NCBI GenBank assembly: GCA_025922795.1
Contig: JAICHC010000178.1
Coordinates: forward strand, 1 to 6,273
DNA: 6,273 nucleotides
Reading direction: 5' to 3'
From: Candidatus Binatia bacterium
Lineage (GTDB): Bacteria > Desulfobacterota_B > Binatia > UBA9968
The position numbers and the translations under genes were made by a program. How positions within the stretch are numbered: position 1 is the first letter of the stretch; the number at the start of each line of letters is the position of its first letter. Positions 1-5,212 of this stretch are shown piece by piece. Below the pieces are notes generated by a model. The model worked only from the letters and a program-made list of their open reading frames with translations. It did not search any database and was not told the DNA's origin.

Positions 1-78
1 CGCGACGTGCCGTTCGCGCGCATTGATCAATTAGTCCGTGATCGCTACACCAATAGCGACTGGTCTGAGAAATTTTGA
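1..78 (+). CDS. C-terminal fragment of an unidentified protein
   Basis: An open frame runs from the first base to a TGA at 76-78 and encodes the last 25 residues of a protein whose start lies outside the window. The visible tail is polar and charged, rich in Arg and Asp, and ends in WSEKF. It has no recognisable motif. The frame has no internal stop, and the space after it holds only the opposite-strand tRNA, so a genuine gene end is likely but not proven. The function cannot be named from this fragment. The gene converges on the minus-strand tRNA that begins 20 bp beyond the stop. Confidence 0.5.
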   Translation, partial: RDVPFARIDQLVRDRYTNSDWSEKF

Positions 79-98
79 TCATTGCCATTTAGAAAAAA

Positions 99-175
99 TG
101 GTGGCGGTGGTAGGAGTCGAACCTACGACGCCGCGGATATGAGCCGCGTGCTCTGACCAACTGAGCTACACCGCC
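99..175 (-). tRNA. tRNA-Met (anticodon CAT), elongator type
   Basis: The minus strand folds into a complete cloverleaf. The 7-bp acceptor stem (169-175 with 103-109) starts GGCGGTG and ends CACCGCC. The D arm contains AGCTCAGTTGGT. The 5-bp anticodon stem (CGCGG/CCGCG) encloses loop CTCATAT with anticodon CAT at 139-141. The T arm has the TTCGA core and a perfect 5-bp stem (110-114 with 122-126). The discriminator A is at 102 and the CCA end is encoded at 99-101. The first acceptor pair is G-C, not the unpaired end of an initiator tRNA, so this is an elongator. A CAT anticodon could instead belong to the Ile tRNA whose C34 is changed to lysidine. The overall body favours Met. A run of six T on the transcribed strand follows CCA directly. 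Confidence 0.95.
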
Positions 176-187
176 GCTACGCGTTTC

Positions 188-216
188 AAAATAGGCTGGA
201 TTGGAAAGAAGATCAA
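188..216 (-). promoter_or_regulatory. Sigma70-type promoter of the tRNA gene
   Basis: On the minus strand a -35 TTGATC (211-216) is followed after 17 bp by a -10 TATTTT (188-193). Each hexamer matches consensus at four of six positions. The -10 ends 12 nt before the mature tRNA 5' end, which predicts a leader of about five nt. This geometry suits a stable RNA gene and suggests the tRNA is transcribed independently of the phosphatase gene just upstream. Confidence 0.55.
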
Positions 217-220
217 ACCA

Positions 221-946
221 TCAGGGTGGCGTCGCCGACGCCACCCACTTGCGCTGCGCGGAAATGCGATTGACGTTTTTTCTCCCTCGGCTGATTTGAA
301 AGAGAACTTTCTCATCTACTTCGAGGCAAGTCAACATATTGCCGTAGACCAAGCCGGTGTCCAGCCCGACTTTGTAGGGGAGATCATAGAAGACCGACGC
401 CTGCGGCGTATGTCCGAAAAGAATGGTGTAAGGAAGACTGTGCGGCCGGTAGATAAAAGCATTTCTAATCCACAATAGTTCTTCATCCGTTTGCTCGCTA
501 AGGGCTTTTTGCGGATGTATCCCGGCATGAACGCATAAGAACGAATCCATCGAATGGTAGTTTCTCAGTTGTTTGTAAAATTCCAAGTGGCTCGATGGAA
601 TGGCCGACAAGGCATGTCGAGCGGCCAGATGGTCGGCTGCCAGTCCATAGCTCGCGAGTGTCGCCTTGCCGCCATTAATAAGAAACATGTCGCCATGCCG
701 CCCGCTTAAGCCGAGGTAGGAAAGCAGCATGTCCTCATGGTTACCTTTTAAAAACACGAACTCGATTTCTTCGTGATGCTGTTGCAGCGACAGCAGGTAC
801 GAAACGACACCGCGGGAATCCGGACCCCGGTCGATGTAGTCGCCGAGAAACACCAAACGGTCGCCTCGAGCCAACGGCAGGGCGTCAATTAAACGCTGAG
901 TCTCATCCGCGCAACCGTGAATATCGCCAATGACATAGCGAGCCAT
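221..946 (-). CDS. Calcineurin-type metallophosphatase (ApaH / PrpE / bacterial PPP family)
   Basis: The 241-residue protein carries the signature set of the PPP phosphoesterase family in order: GDIHG at 7-11 (D8, H10), GDYIDRGPDS at 35-44 (D36, D39, R40), GNHE at 68-71 (N69, H70), CVHAG at 138-142 (H140) and FGHT at 177-180 (H179). These residues bind a pair of metal ions and carry out hydrolysis of phosphoesters. Family members hydrolyse diadenosine tetraphosphate or dephosphorylate phospho-Ser/Thr/Tyr proteins. The substrate cannot be decided here. The length fits short PrpE/PphA-type enzymes better than the approximately 280-residue classical ApaH. There is no signal peptide, so the enzyme is cytosolic. 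An AGGA (957-960 on the opposite strand) lies about 10 nt before the ATG and supports this start. The gene diverges from the small membrane protein gene to its right. Confidence 0.9.
   Translation of the reverse strand: MARYVIGDIHGCADETQRLIDALPLARGDRLVFLGDYIDRGPDSRGVVSYLLSLQQHHEEIEFVFLKGNHEDMLLSYLGLSGRHGDMFLINGGKATLASYGLAADHLAARHALSAIPSSHLEFYKQLRNYHSMDSFLCVHAGIHPQKALSEQTDEELLWIRNAFIYRPHSLPYTILFGHTPQASVFYDLPYKVGLDTGLVYGNMLTCLEVDEKVLFQISRGRKNVNRISAQRKWVASATPP
224..246 (-). terminator. Perfect 10-bp inverted repeat at the phosphatase gene end
   Basis: Positions 224-233 (GGGTGGCGTC) pair perfectly with 237-246 (GACGCCACCC) around a 3-base loop. The repeat encodes the last codons of the phosphatase and stops exactly at its stop codon (221-223). 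The RNA hairpin would be very GC-rich and stable. What follows on the transcript is only moderately T-rich, with no clean U tract, so it may be a weak intrinsic terminator or a 3'-end stabilising hairpin. It sits directly before the tRNA promoter and could insulate the two transcripts. Confidence 0.4.
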
Positions 947-1001
947 ACGACAAGAATCCTAAGCTACTGAGTGAGACTCTGCAATGTTTCGCGCCGGTGG
1001 G

Positions 1002-1030
1002 TAGAAAAATTATCGATTGGCGGTTATGAT
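1002..1030 (+). promoter_or_regulatory. Probable sigma70 promoter of the small membrane protein gene
   Basis: A -10 TATGAT (1025-1030, five of six matches) lies 17 bp after a -35-like TAGAAA (1002-1007, four of six). Transcription would start near 1037, giving a leader of about 29 nt before the ATG at 1066. It lies in the 119-bp divergent space shared with the phosphatase gene. Confidence 0.45.
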
Positions 1031-1065
1031 CCCAGTCCGAGGGATTGCCTTTTAGAAGCAAGCTT

Positions 1066-1464
1066 ATGAAAGTTCGTGAAATTTATACCAACACGTTGTT
1101 CGTCTCCGGCCTGATCTGTCTGGTCATGGGGGTCGGCAATTGGACCGTCGGGGTGGTCGAAACCTCGAAATACCAGGCGCTTTTGTACAAGACGGCACGA
1201 ACCGGATTGGAAGAGAGTTACCGTAGTTTTCAAGAGCTCGATCACCAGAAAAACGAAGAGGTGCTCCGGCGGATTAACGCCGACCGGGAAAAGTATAATG
1301 GAGCCCGGGTAAAGCTAAATTTTTTTTACGTCGTGCTGATCGGCGGGCGAGTGTTATTTTTTGTCGGCGCGATTCTCTCTTTGATTGCGTTGGTGCGGCT
1401 GATTCGTCGCGATACCCGCGCCAAAATCAAACGGCTGATTGGGCCGCAGGAGCATGGCGGTTGA
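1066..1464 (+). CDS. Small two-helix membrane protein, unknown function
   Basis: I do not recognise this 132-residue protein. Two hydrophobic segments are visible, at about residues 9-31 and 86-112. They flank a polar, charged, probably helical stretch (about 33-82, rich in Glu, Lys, Arg and Gln) that may form a coiled coil. A short basic tail follows (RLIRRDTRAKIKRL, about 111-124). By the positive-inside rule the tail would be cytoplasmic, which puts the central helical region on the far side of the membrane if both segments span. An in-frame TTG at 1045 would add seven residues. I prefer the ATG at 1066 because it leads directly into the hydrophobic N-terminus. An AGAAG stretch (1054-1058) is a weak ribosome site for it. 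The gene ends 5 bp from the convergent thrB. Confidence 0.7.
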   Translation: MKVREIYTNTLFVSGLICLVMGVGNWTVGVVETSKYQALLYKTARTGLEESYRSFQELDHQKNEEVLRRINADREKYNGARVKLNFFYVVLIGGRVLFFVGAILSLIALVRLIRRDTRAKIKRLIGPQEHGG

Positions 1465-1469
1465 TTAGC

Positions 1470-2492
1470 TTATTTTGAAGGTTTGGACTTCTGATATTTT
1501 CGATAGTCGTAACCCGTCGCCATGGCCAAGAGAATGTCTTCCATGTTCCCGCTTTTTTCCCGGCGCAGAATCAACAACCGATCGTAGAATTCCTTGAAGT
1601 CTTTGTAGACGCGCTGGTTATCTTCAGCACGGCGCAGATAAAAGTCTTTGATGCGCGTTACGGTGAAACGAAGAGCCGAAAACCGCAACTCGTTTGGAAA
1701 CGAGTCCCACTCTGGCAATGACAACGGTCGCAGGCTCTCGTAACCGGAAATCAGCGCTTCAAAACGATCGATGCGATAACGCTCCTCAATAAAGCACAGT
1801 GCGTTGACTGCCGTGGCAAGATCGTAGATCAGCTTACCGCGGCAGGCTGCTTCAAAATCCATGACCCCGGTCAGACGATTCCCCTTGAACTTGACGTTAT
1901 CCGCAAACAGATCGCCATGGATAATCCCTTTAGGAAGATTATTGTCCAGGTAATTTTCGAGATACGAGAACTCATCATCCAGAACCCGAACGATATTCTT
2001 GAGATGAGAGGGTAGCTGGCGCCGCACCTCCCGGTAAATCGCGACAATGCGATTAAAGCCAAATCGGTTATCGATACCTTTCTTGTAGCTTCGGCCGATT
2101 AAATGAAGATTGGCGAGGGTATGCCCCAACGCGCTCAAGTGCGTGGCATTGATTGCTTCGACTGGCAACTCGACACCGTCGAGATTGCGCGTGACCGTGA
2201 GGCATTTTCCCTGGAATTCGACGTAAAACCGGCCGCTTTTGGTCTTGAGTGGTTGCAGGCAGGGGAAGTTCTGCTTGCGTAAATGAAGCAGAAGATCAAG
2301 TTCTTGTTTTACTTCAAGTTCACTCTTGATCTCGTCGATTTTAACGAAATATTTTCCCTTTTTAGTCTCGATAAGGTAGTGCGTGTTCACCGAGCCATTT
2401 CTAACGCCGGTGAATGCAACGAGGTCGCCGAGCGCGTACTCGTCGACGAGCTTGACAATATCCTTCTTCGACAACGTGGTATAAATAGCCAT
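1470..2492 (-). CDS. thrB: Homoserine kinase, type II (ThrB, APH-fold)
   Basis: This 340-residue protein has the aminoglycoside-phosphotransferase / choline-kinase fold used by the ThrB homoserine kinases of many proteobacteria. These enzymes phosphorylate homoserine with ATP, the step before threonine synthase. The N-terminus (MAIYTTLSKKDI) and a segment GVRNGSVNTHYLIET at 29-43, in the place of the family's GxxxGxxNxxY-like nucleotide loop, fit the family. K51 in YFVKID is the likely ATP-contacting lysine. The catalytic loop is IHGDLFADN at 191-199 (D194, N199) and the metal-binding site is MDFE at 211-214 (D212). YDLATAVN (223-230) and the later LRFTVTRIKDFYLR region also resemble ThrB. 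The gene stands alone, without other thr genes. AGG lies only a few bases before the ATG, so ribosome-site spacing is poor. A related sugar or amino-alcohol kinase cannot be fully excluded. Confidence 0.8.
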   Translation of the reverse strand: MAIYTTLSKKDIVKLVDEYALGDLVAFTGVRNGSVNTHYLIETKKGKYFVKIDEIKSELEVKQELDLLLHLRKQNFPCLQPLKTKSGRFYVEFQGKCLTVTRNLDGVELPVEAINATHLSALGHTLANLHLIGRSYKKGIDNRFGFNRIVAIYREVRRQLPSHLKNIVRVLDDEFSYLENYLDNNLPKGIIHGDLFADNVKFKGNRLTGVMDFEAACRGKLIYDLATAVNALCFIEERYRIDRFEALISGYESLRPLSLPEWDSFPNELRFSALRFTVTRIKDFYLRRAEDNQRVYKDFKEFYDRLLILRREKSGNMEDILLAMATGYDYRKYQKSKPSK

Positions 2493-2569
2493 GCCTACTG
2501 TGGATTCGACGTGATATCGTTAGATCGACTTTGCAGCCGCCCGAGGACTTCACGCTTCTAACTACGGCA

Positions 2570-2598
2570 GTTATAGCGGAAAGCCCGGGTTAGGTCAA
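2570..2598 (-). promoter_or_regulatory. Strong sigma70 promoter of thrB
   Basis: On the minus strand TTGACC (2593-2598) is separated by exactly 17 bp from TATAAC (2570-2575). Both hexamers match consensus at five of six positions. The start would be near 2563, leaving a leader of about 70 nt before thrB. The block just upstream of the -35 (about 2599-2660) is very AT-rich and could act as an UP element. Confidence 0.65.
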
Positions 2599-2860
2599 GA
2601 TGACTAAAATTTTATCTCATTAAATCAATTAGTTACATATCAAATATAATCTCTTGATTAAGGCGAGAAAGAGACTGTTCGATTCGATTGGGACATGAGC
2701 AAATATTTTACAGGACTGCGAGATACGTTTAAACCCAATTGAAAACCCTTAGCGCGCGAGGTGAATGTTACATCATATTCGGTACTCTTCCGTGAAGGCT
2801 GCCGAGGTCGCATCTGACAACGGAGATCTCAGCACGCTCAATCCTGGCATCATTCAATTT
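2599..2860. other. Gene-free, partly AT-rich spacer between thrB and csp
   Basis: No supportable gene lies here. The left part (about 2600-2665) is strongly AT-rich and includes a perfect TATAAT at 2645-2650 on the + strand, but no matching -35 at 16-18 bp. A 15-codon ATG-to-TGA frame at 2695-2742 (MSKYFTGLRDTFKPN) begins after a weak GGGA and might be a tiny peptide, though chance is as likely. The right part ends in a T tract (2858-2864) just before the csp promoter. I see no repeat array and no tRNA. Confidence 0.5.
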
Positions 2861-2865
2861 TTTTC

Positions 2866-2893
2866 TTGACAATCGCGGTCGGCATTTCCTAAT
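2866..2893 (+). promoter_or_regulatory. Promoter of the cold-shock gene
   Basis: A perfect -35 TTGACA (2866-2871) is followed after 16 bp by CCTAAT (2888-2893), four of six to the -10 consensus. A T tract lies directly upstream. Transcription would begin near 2900 and give a 5' leader of about 175 nt before the csp ATG. Such a long leader is characteristic of cold-inducible cspA-type genes. Confidence 0.55.
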
Positions 2894-2899
2894 CTCGCC

Positions 2900-3075
2900 C
2901 GGCAATTTACAAGGCGGTCTTGTTTCCTTCGTCGACGGACTGCCGTTAGGAATCGGTCCCGCTCCTTACGGGTTCTGAGAATGGGCAAGACAGAGGCGTT
3001 TAGTTGCGCGGCTAACGGGCAGACGCGTGAATTCCATGCGCAGACGAGATCAGCGCGTGTGAAGGAGGTTGGGAG
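2900..3075 (+). promoter_or_regulatory. Long 5' leader of csp, candidate temperature-responsive RNA
   Basis: The predicted leader carries a near-perfect Shine-Dalgarno AAGGAGG (3062-3068) seven nt before the ATG. Two upstream segments could pair with it: TCCTTC (2925-2930) matches GAAGGA (3061-3066), and CTCCTT (2962-2967) matches AAGGAG (3062-3067). Small local hairpins are also visible, ACAAG/CTTGT (2909-2913 with 2919-2923), ACGG/CCGT (2935-2938 with 2943-2946) and CCCG/CGGG (2958-2961 with 2969-2972). Alternative folds that hide or expose the ribosome site would resemble the known cspA leader thermosensor. Function here is inferred from complementarity only. Confidence 0.4.
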
Positions 3076-3276
3076 ATGGCAGCTGGCAAGGTGAAGTGGT
3101 TCAATAACGCAAAAGGTTACGGCTTTATCGAGAAAGAAGGCGGTGGCGACGTATTTGTCCATTACAGTGCAATCCAGGGTGACGGCTTTAAGACGCTCAA
3201 TGAAGGCGAGACCGTCGAGTTCGAGATCGCTCAAGGCGATAAGGGACCGCAAGCTGTCAACGTCGTGAAGCGATGA
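3076..3276 (+). CDS. Cold-shock protein, CspA family
   Basis: The 66-residue protein is a single cold-shock domain of standard length. It opens with [20 protein letters not shown], which contains the RNP1 motif KGYGFI (14-19). RNP2 follows as VFVHY (27-31). The closing GPQAVNV segment is also typical. The exposed aromatic residues W9, F10, Y15, F17, F28 and Y31 form the nucleic-acid binding surface of the five-stranded OB fold. Family members bind single-stranded RNA and DNA in the cytoplasm, melt RNA structure and support translation, often but not always in the cold. A strong ribosome site precedes the ATG. Cold induction is suggested by the long leader, not proven. The gene appears to be transcribed alone, with a hairpin after it. 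Confidence 0.97.
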   Translation: MAAGKVKWFNNAKGYGFIEKEGGGDVFVHYSAIQGDGFKTLNEGETVEFEIAQGDKGPQAVNVVKR

Positions 3277-3294
3277 TCTGACCCTTTCGCACGT

Positions 3295-3349
3295 AAAAGC
3301 GCGTTTTTGCATTGTAAGGAATGAAATGCTTTACACGCGCGGCGCTTTT
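3295..3349 (+). terminator. Terminator-like hairpin after csp
   Basis: AAAAGCGC (3295-3302) pairs perfectly with GCGCTTTT (3342-3349), and an inner GCATT/AATGC stem (3309-3313 with 3325-3329) sits in the loop. A competing outer stem GCGCGT/ACGCGC (3299-3304 with 3335-3340) is also possible. The outer stem ends in four T, as in A-tract/U-tract terminators. It lies 18 bp after the csp stop and would separate csp from nuoB transcription. The large loop and short U tract make it only a probable terminator. Confidence 0.5.
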
Positions 3350-3481
3350 CCACACCAGTTTCCTACCCATTTTCACTCGAAAATCGGAGCTGAGACGCCC
3401 AAGCGCCACCTGATCTCGCGTAGAGTGATATCGATTTCAATAGGTTCACAACTATGGGAATGAAGCCGCTTCGGGTGAGCG

Positions 3482-4027
3482 GTGGCAAAGCGCAAGAGAA
3501 ATGCTAAGAATAGAACTATGGACCCGTCAACTCGAGCCCTGCAGTCCCGCTCCGGACAGGACAAGCTTCTTGCCGAAACGGTCGTATTAACGCGGCTCGA
3601 CAAAGCAATCGGTTGGGCGCGCAAATACTCGCTCTTCCCATATCCTTTTGCGACCGCTTGTTGCGCGATGGAATATATGTCTCTATCGATGTCACCGTAT
3701 GACATTGATCGCTTCGGAGCGCTGCTGCCGCGTTTCAGCCCGCGGCAGGCAGATCTGCTGATGGTCATCGGCACGGTAAACCATAAGCTCTCTCCCGTGC
3801 TTAAACGCGTCTATGAGCAGATGTCCGAGCCCAAATGGGTGATGGCATTCGGTGCCTGCGCGGCCAGCGGCGGTTTCTACGATAACTATGCCACAGTTCA
3901 AGGTATCGACCGGATTATTCCGGTTGACGTCTATGTGCCGGGCTGCCCGCCGCGCCCAGAAGCCGTGCTCGACGGGTTGATGGAGTTGCAGAAGCGTATC
4001 GCGGTCCAGAAGCATCCAATCGTTTAG
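3482..4027 (+). CDS. nuoB: NADH-quinone oxidoreductase subunit B (complex I, N2 cluster)
   Basis: The 181-residue protein is clearly NuoB, the complex I subunit that holds cluster N2, the last [4Fe-4S] cluster before quinone. All four expected ligands are present: C60 and C61 in TACCAMEY, C126 in FGACAASGG, and C155 in VPGCPPRPEA. The conserved SPYDIDRFG, SPRQADLLMVIGTV and YEQMSEPKW blocks are also intact. It would sit in the peripheral arm at the cytoplasmic face of the membrane. The start is uncertain. GTG at 3482 gives a basic 12-residue extension, and ATG at 3518 (residue 13) is a reasonable alternative; neither has a convincing ribosome site. Unusually, no nuoA, nuoC or nuoD flanks it. 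A cold-shock gene precedes it and a small OB-fold gene follows. It may be a second copy, part of a scattered complex I, or a subunit with another partner. Confidence 0.93.
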   Translation: MAKRKRNAKNRTMDPSTRALQSRSGQDKLLAETVVLTRLDKAIGWARKYSLFPYPFATACCAMEYMSLSMSPYDIDRFGALLPRFSPRQADLLMVIGTVNHKLSPVLKRVYEQMSEPKWVMAFGACAASGGFYDNYATVQGIDRIIPVDVYVPGCPPRPEAVLDGLMELQKRIAVQKHPIV

Positions 4028-4091
4028 TCTGAAATTTTCGGTCAGCGCTCGGCTAATTCTGAACTCGGTACATCCGTTAGATCCAAAGATC

Positions 4092-4379
4092 ATGGCTTCG
4101 GAGGACAAAGACCCGCTGGCCTCGCCGCGCGGCGACTTCTATCATCAGGGGGTCATTACCAAGTTATTCCCGTCCAACAACACAGGGGTGGTTCGAACCG
4201 AGAGCGGTCGCGAGCTGACTTTTTCCTACGATCTGGTAATTCTTTGCGGTGAAGTAAGATCTCCGCTCGACCTCAAAGTCGGCGATCCGGTAGGCTATGA
4301 TCTGGGATGGACATCGAATGGGTTGAGAATCACGAAGCTGAAGACCTACCCCAAGTCGCCAGACAATTCTCCTTGCTAG
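4092..4379 (+). CDS. Small OB-fold, cold-shock-like protein (divergent)
   Basis: This 95-residue protein is not a named family member that I recognise, but residues about 18-84 read like a divergent cold-shock or S1-type OB fold. GVITKLFPSNNTGVVRTESG (20-39) has the strand-turn-strand pattern of a cold-shock N-terminus, with NTGVVR where RNP1 would be. ELTFSYDLVIL (41-51) stands in the RNP2 region, LKVGDPVGYDL (61-71) resembles the typical LxxGxxVxF strand, and NGLRITKLK closes the fold. The aromatic RNA-contacting residues of true CspA proteins are mostly lost, so nucleic-acid binding is uncertain. The short charged N-terminus and Pro/Ser-rich tail look disordered. The gene lies 64 bp after nuoB on the same strand, probably in one transcript, and ends 2 bp from the convergent membrane protein gene. 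Confidence 0.7.
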   Translation: MASEDKDPLASPRGDFYHQGVITKLFPSNNTGVVRTESGRELTFSYDLVILCGEVRSPLDLKVGDPVGYDLGWTSNGLRITKLKTYPKSPDNSPC

Positions 4380-4381
4380 CC

Positions 4382-5212
4382 TTAGAACGGCAGCGACGTC
4401 AGCGCGAGGATCTGCCGTCCGAGGATCTCGCCGACAAATACGCCCAGCAATGCAATATAAAACAAGCCGGTTGCCGCCATTGTGTGCGGTATCAGCAGCG
4501 TGCGCCAGATCATCCACGACAAAACCAGCGGCGCTCCCTGGCCGACGGTCGCACGGGTAATCAGCAGCGTGGAATGCCGTTGCCAAAGTTGTTCCAACGC
4601 GGTTATGCTTTGTGCCGTGCCGAGTAAATAAAGAGCCAGGGGAGATAGCACCAAAAGGGCGCACTGGATCAGCAGCGCCGTTACAAAAAATTTATAGATC
4701 CGAATGAAAGGCTCCAAGCTTTGTCCGGTGTCGATCAAGTACCAATGACCGATCAGCATCCCGACGGTGACGCTTCCGAGCAGCAGCGCCGAAACAAAAA
4801 ACATGAGGGGATAAATGATGGTTTCAATCGAAAAAAGCGTCACAGGAAAAAAATTGTACGCGCTGATTATGAGCCCGGCCAAACCCGTCAGAACACTGGT
4901 TGCAAAACTGCGGGCCCGGAACAGCGGTCGTTCGAGCCACAACGAAATCATGTAACAGGTAAAGCTCAGTACAAAGGCGCTGTGGAAAATTATTTCCAGC
5001 GCGATGGGCCAGCGTAAACCTTCGGCGACTGCCTGCGCGTAAAGCGCACTCTTGCCCCACAATCCGAGCAGCGCGATTCCATAGAGAACTCCGGCGGTCG
5101 ATTTGTAGAACCCTCTTTCGATCTCGTGAAACGGCGTGCCGGCCAGAGCGAATAGGCCGCCGAAAGCAACTTGATAGAAGAAAATAAGGAAACTGCTTGA
5201 AAAGCCGCGCAT
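4382..5212 (-). CDS. Polytopic membrane protein coupled to ubiE, unknown function
   Basis: This 276-residue protein is largely hydrophobic, with about eight predicted transmembrane segments near residues 7-25, 40-60, 70-92, 104-125, 129-155, 174-197, 218-240 and 245-265. Distinctive features are GHWYL (155-159) at the end of the fifth segment, a TPFHEIERGFY motif (26-36) after the first, PHTMAATGLFYIALLGVFVGE (242-262) in the last segment, and a GEILGRQIL tail. The GE..GR ending faintly recalls NrfD/DmsC quinol-interacting anchors, but I cannot assign the family. Its ATG follows the ubiE TGA with no gap (TGAATG), so the two are translationally coupled. This points to a role near quinone synthesis or quinone-dependent membrane chemistry. 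The conserved-looking histidines could bind a cofactor; that is inference. Confidence 0.85.
   Translation of the reverse strand: MRGFSSSFLIFFYQVAFGGLFALAGTPFHEIERGFYKSTAGVLYGIALLGLWGKSALYAQAVAEGLRWPIALEIIFHSAFVLSFTCYMISLWLERPLFRARSFATSVLTGLAGLIISAYNFFPVTLFSIETIIYPLMFFVSALLLGSVTVGMLIGHWYLIDTGQSLEPFIRIYKFFVTALLIQCALLVLSPLALYLLGTAQSITALEQLWQRHSTLLITRATVGQGAPLVLSWMIWRTLLIPHTMAATGLFYIALLGVFVGEILGRQILALTSLPF

Noticed and set aside
85..101. CCATTT/AAATGG inverted repeat at the tRNA 3' end
   Set aside because: It is an AT-rich 6-bp stem that includes the encoded CCA. The T run alone is a simpler end signal, so I do not call a separate terminator.
1045..1065. Upstream TTG start for the small membrane protein
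   Set aside because: GAGGG sits too close to the TTG for a working ribosome site. The ATG at 1066 gives a typical membrane-protein N-terminus.
3019..3046. Two copies of GCAGACG in the csp leader
   Set aside because: A single 7-base direct repeat is too short and isolated to support a binding site or repeat array.
2854..3312. Minus-strand 152-codon open frame across the csp region
   Set aside because: It lies antisense over the certain csp gene, its promoter and its leader, and its product is Arg/Cys-rich with no domain pattern.
3692..4108. Minus-strand 138-codon open frame across nuoB
   Set aside because: It is fully antisense to a gene with all NuoB ligands intact and has no recognisable features of its own.
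4307..4627. Plus-strand 106-codon open frame over the membrane protein end
   Set aside because: It is mostly antisense to a hydrophobic coding region, is polar and Gln/Arg-rich, and has no motif.
4164..4664. Minus-strand 166-codon open frame
   Set aside because: It overlaps the OB-fold gene antisense and the membrane protein gene in another frame. Its composition (His, Arg, Ala) is typical of a shadow frame.
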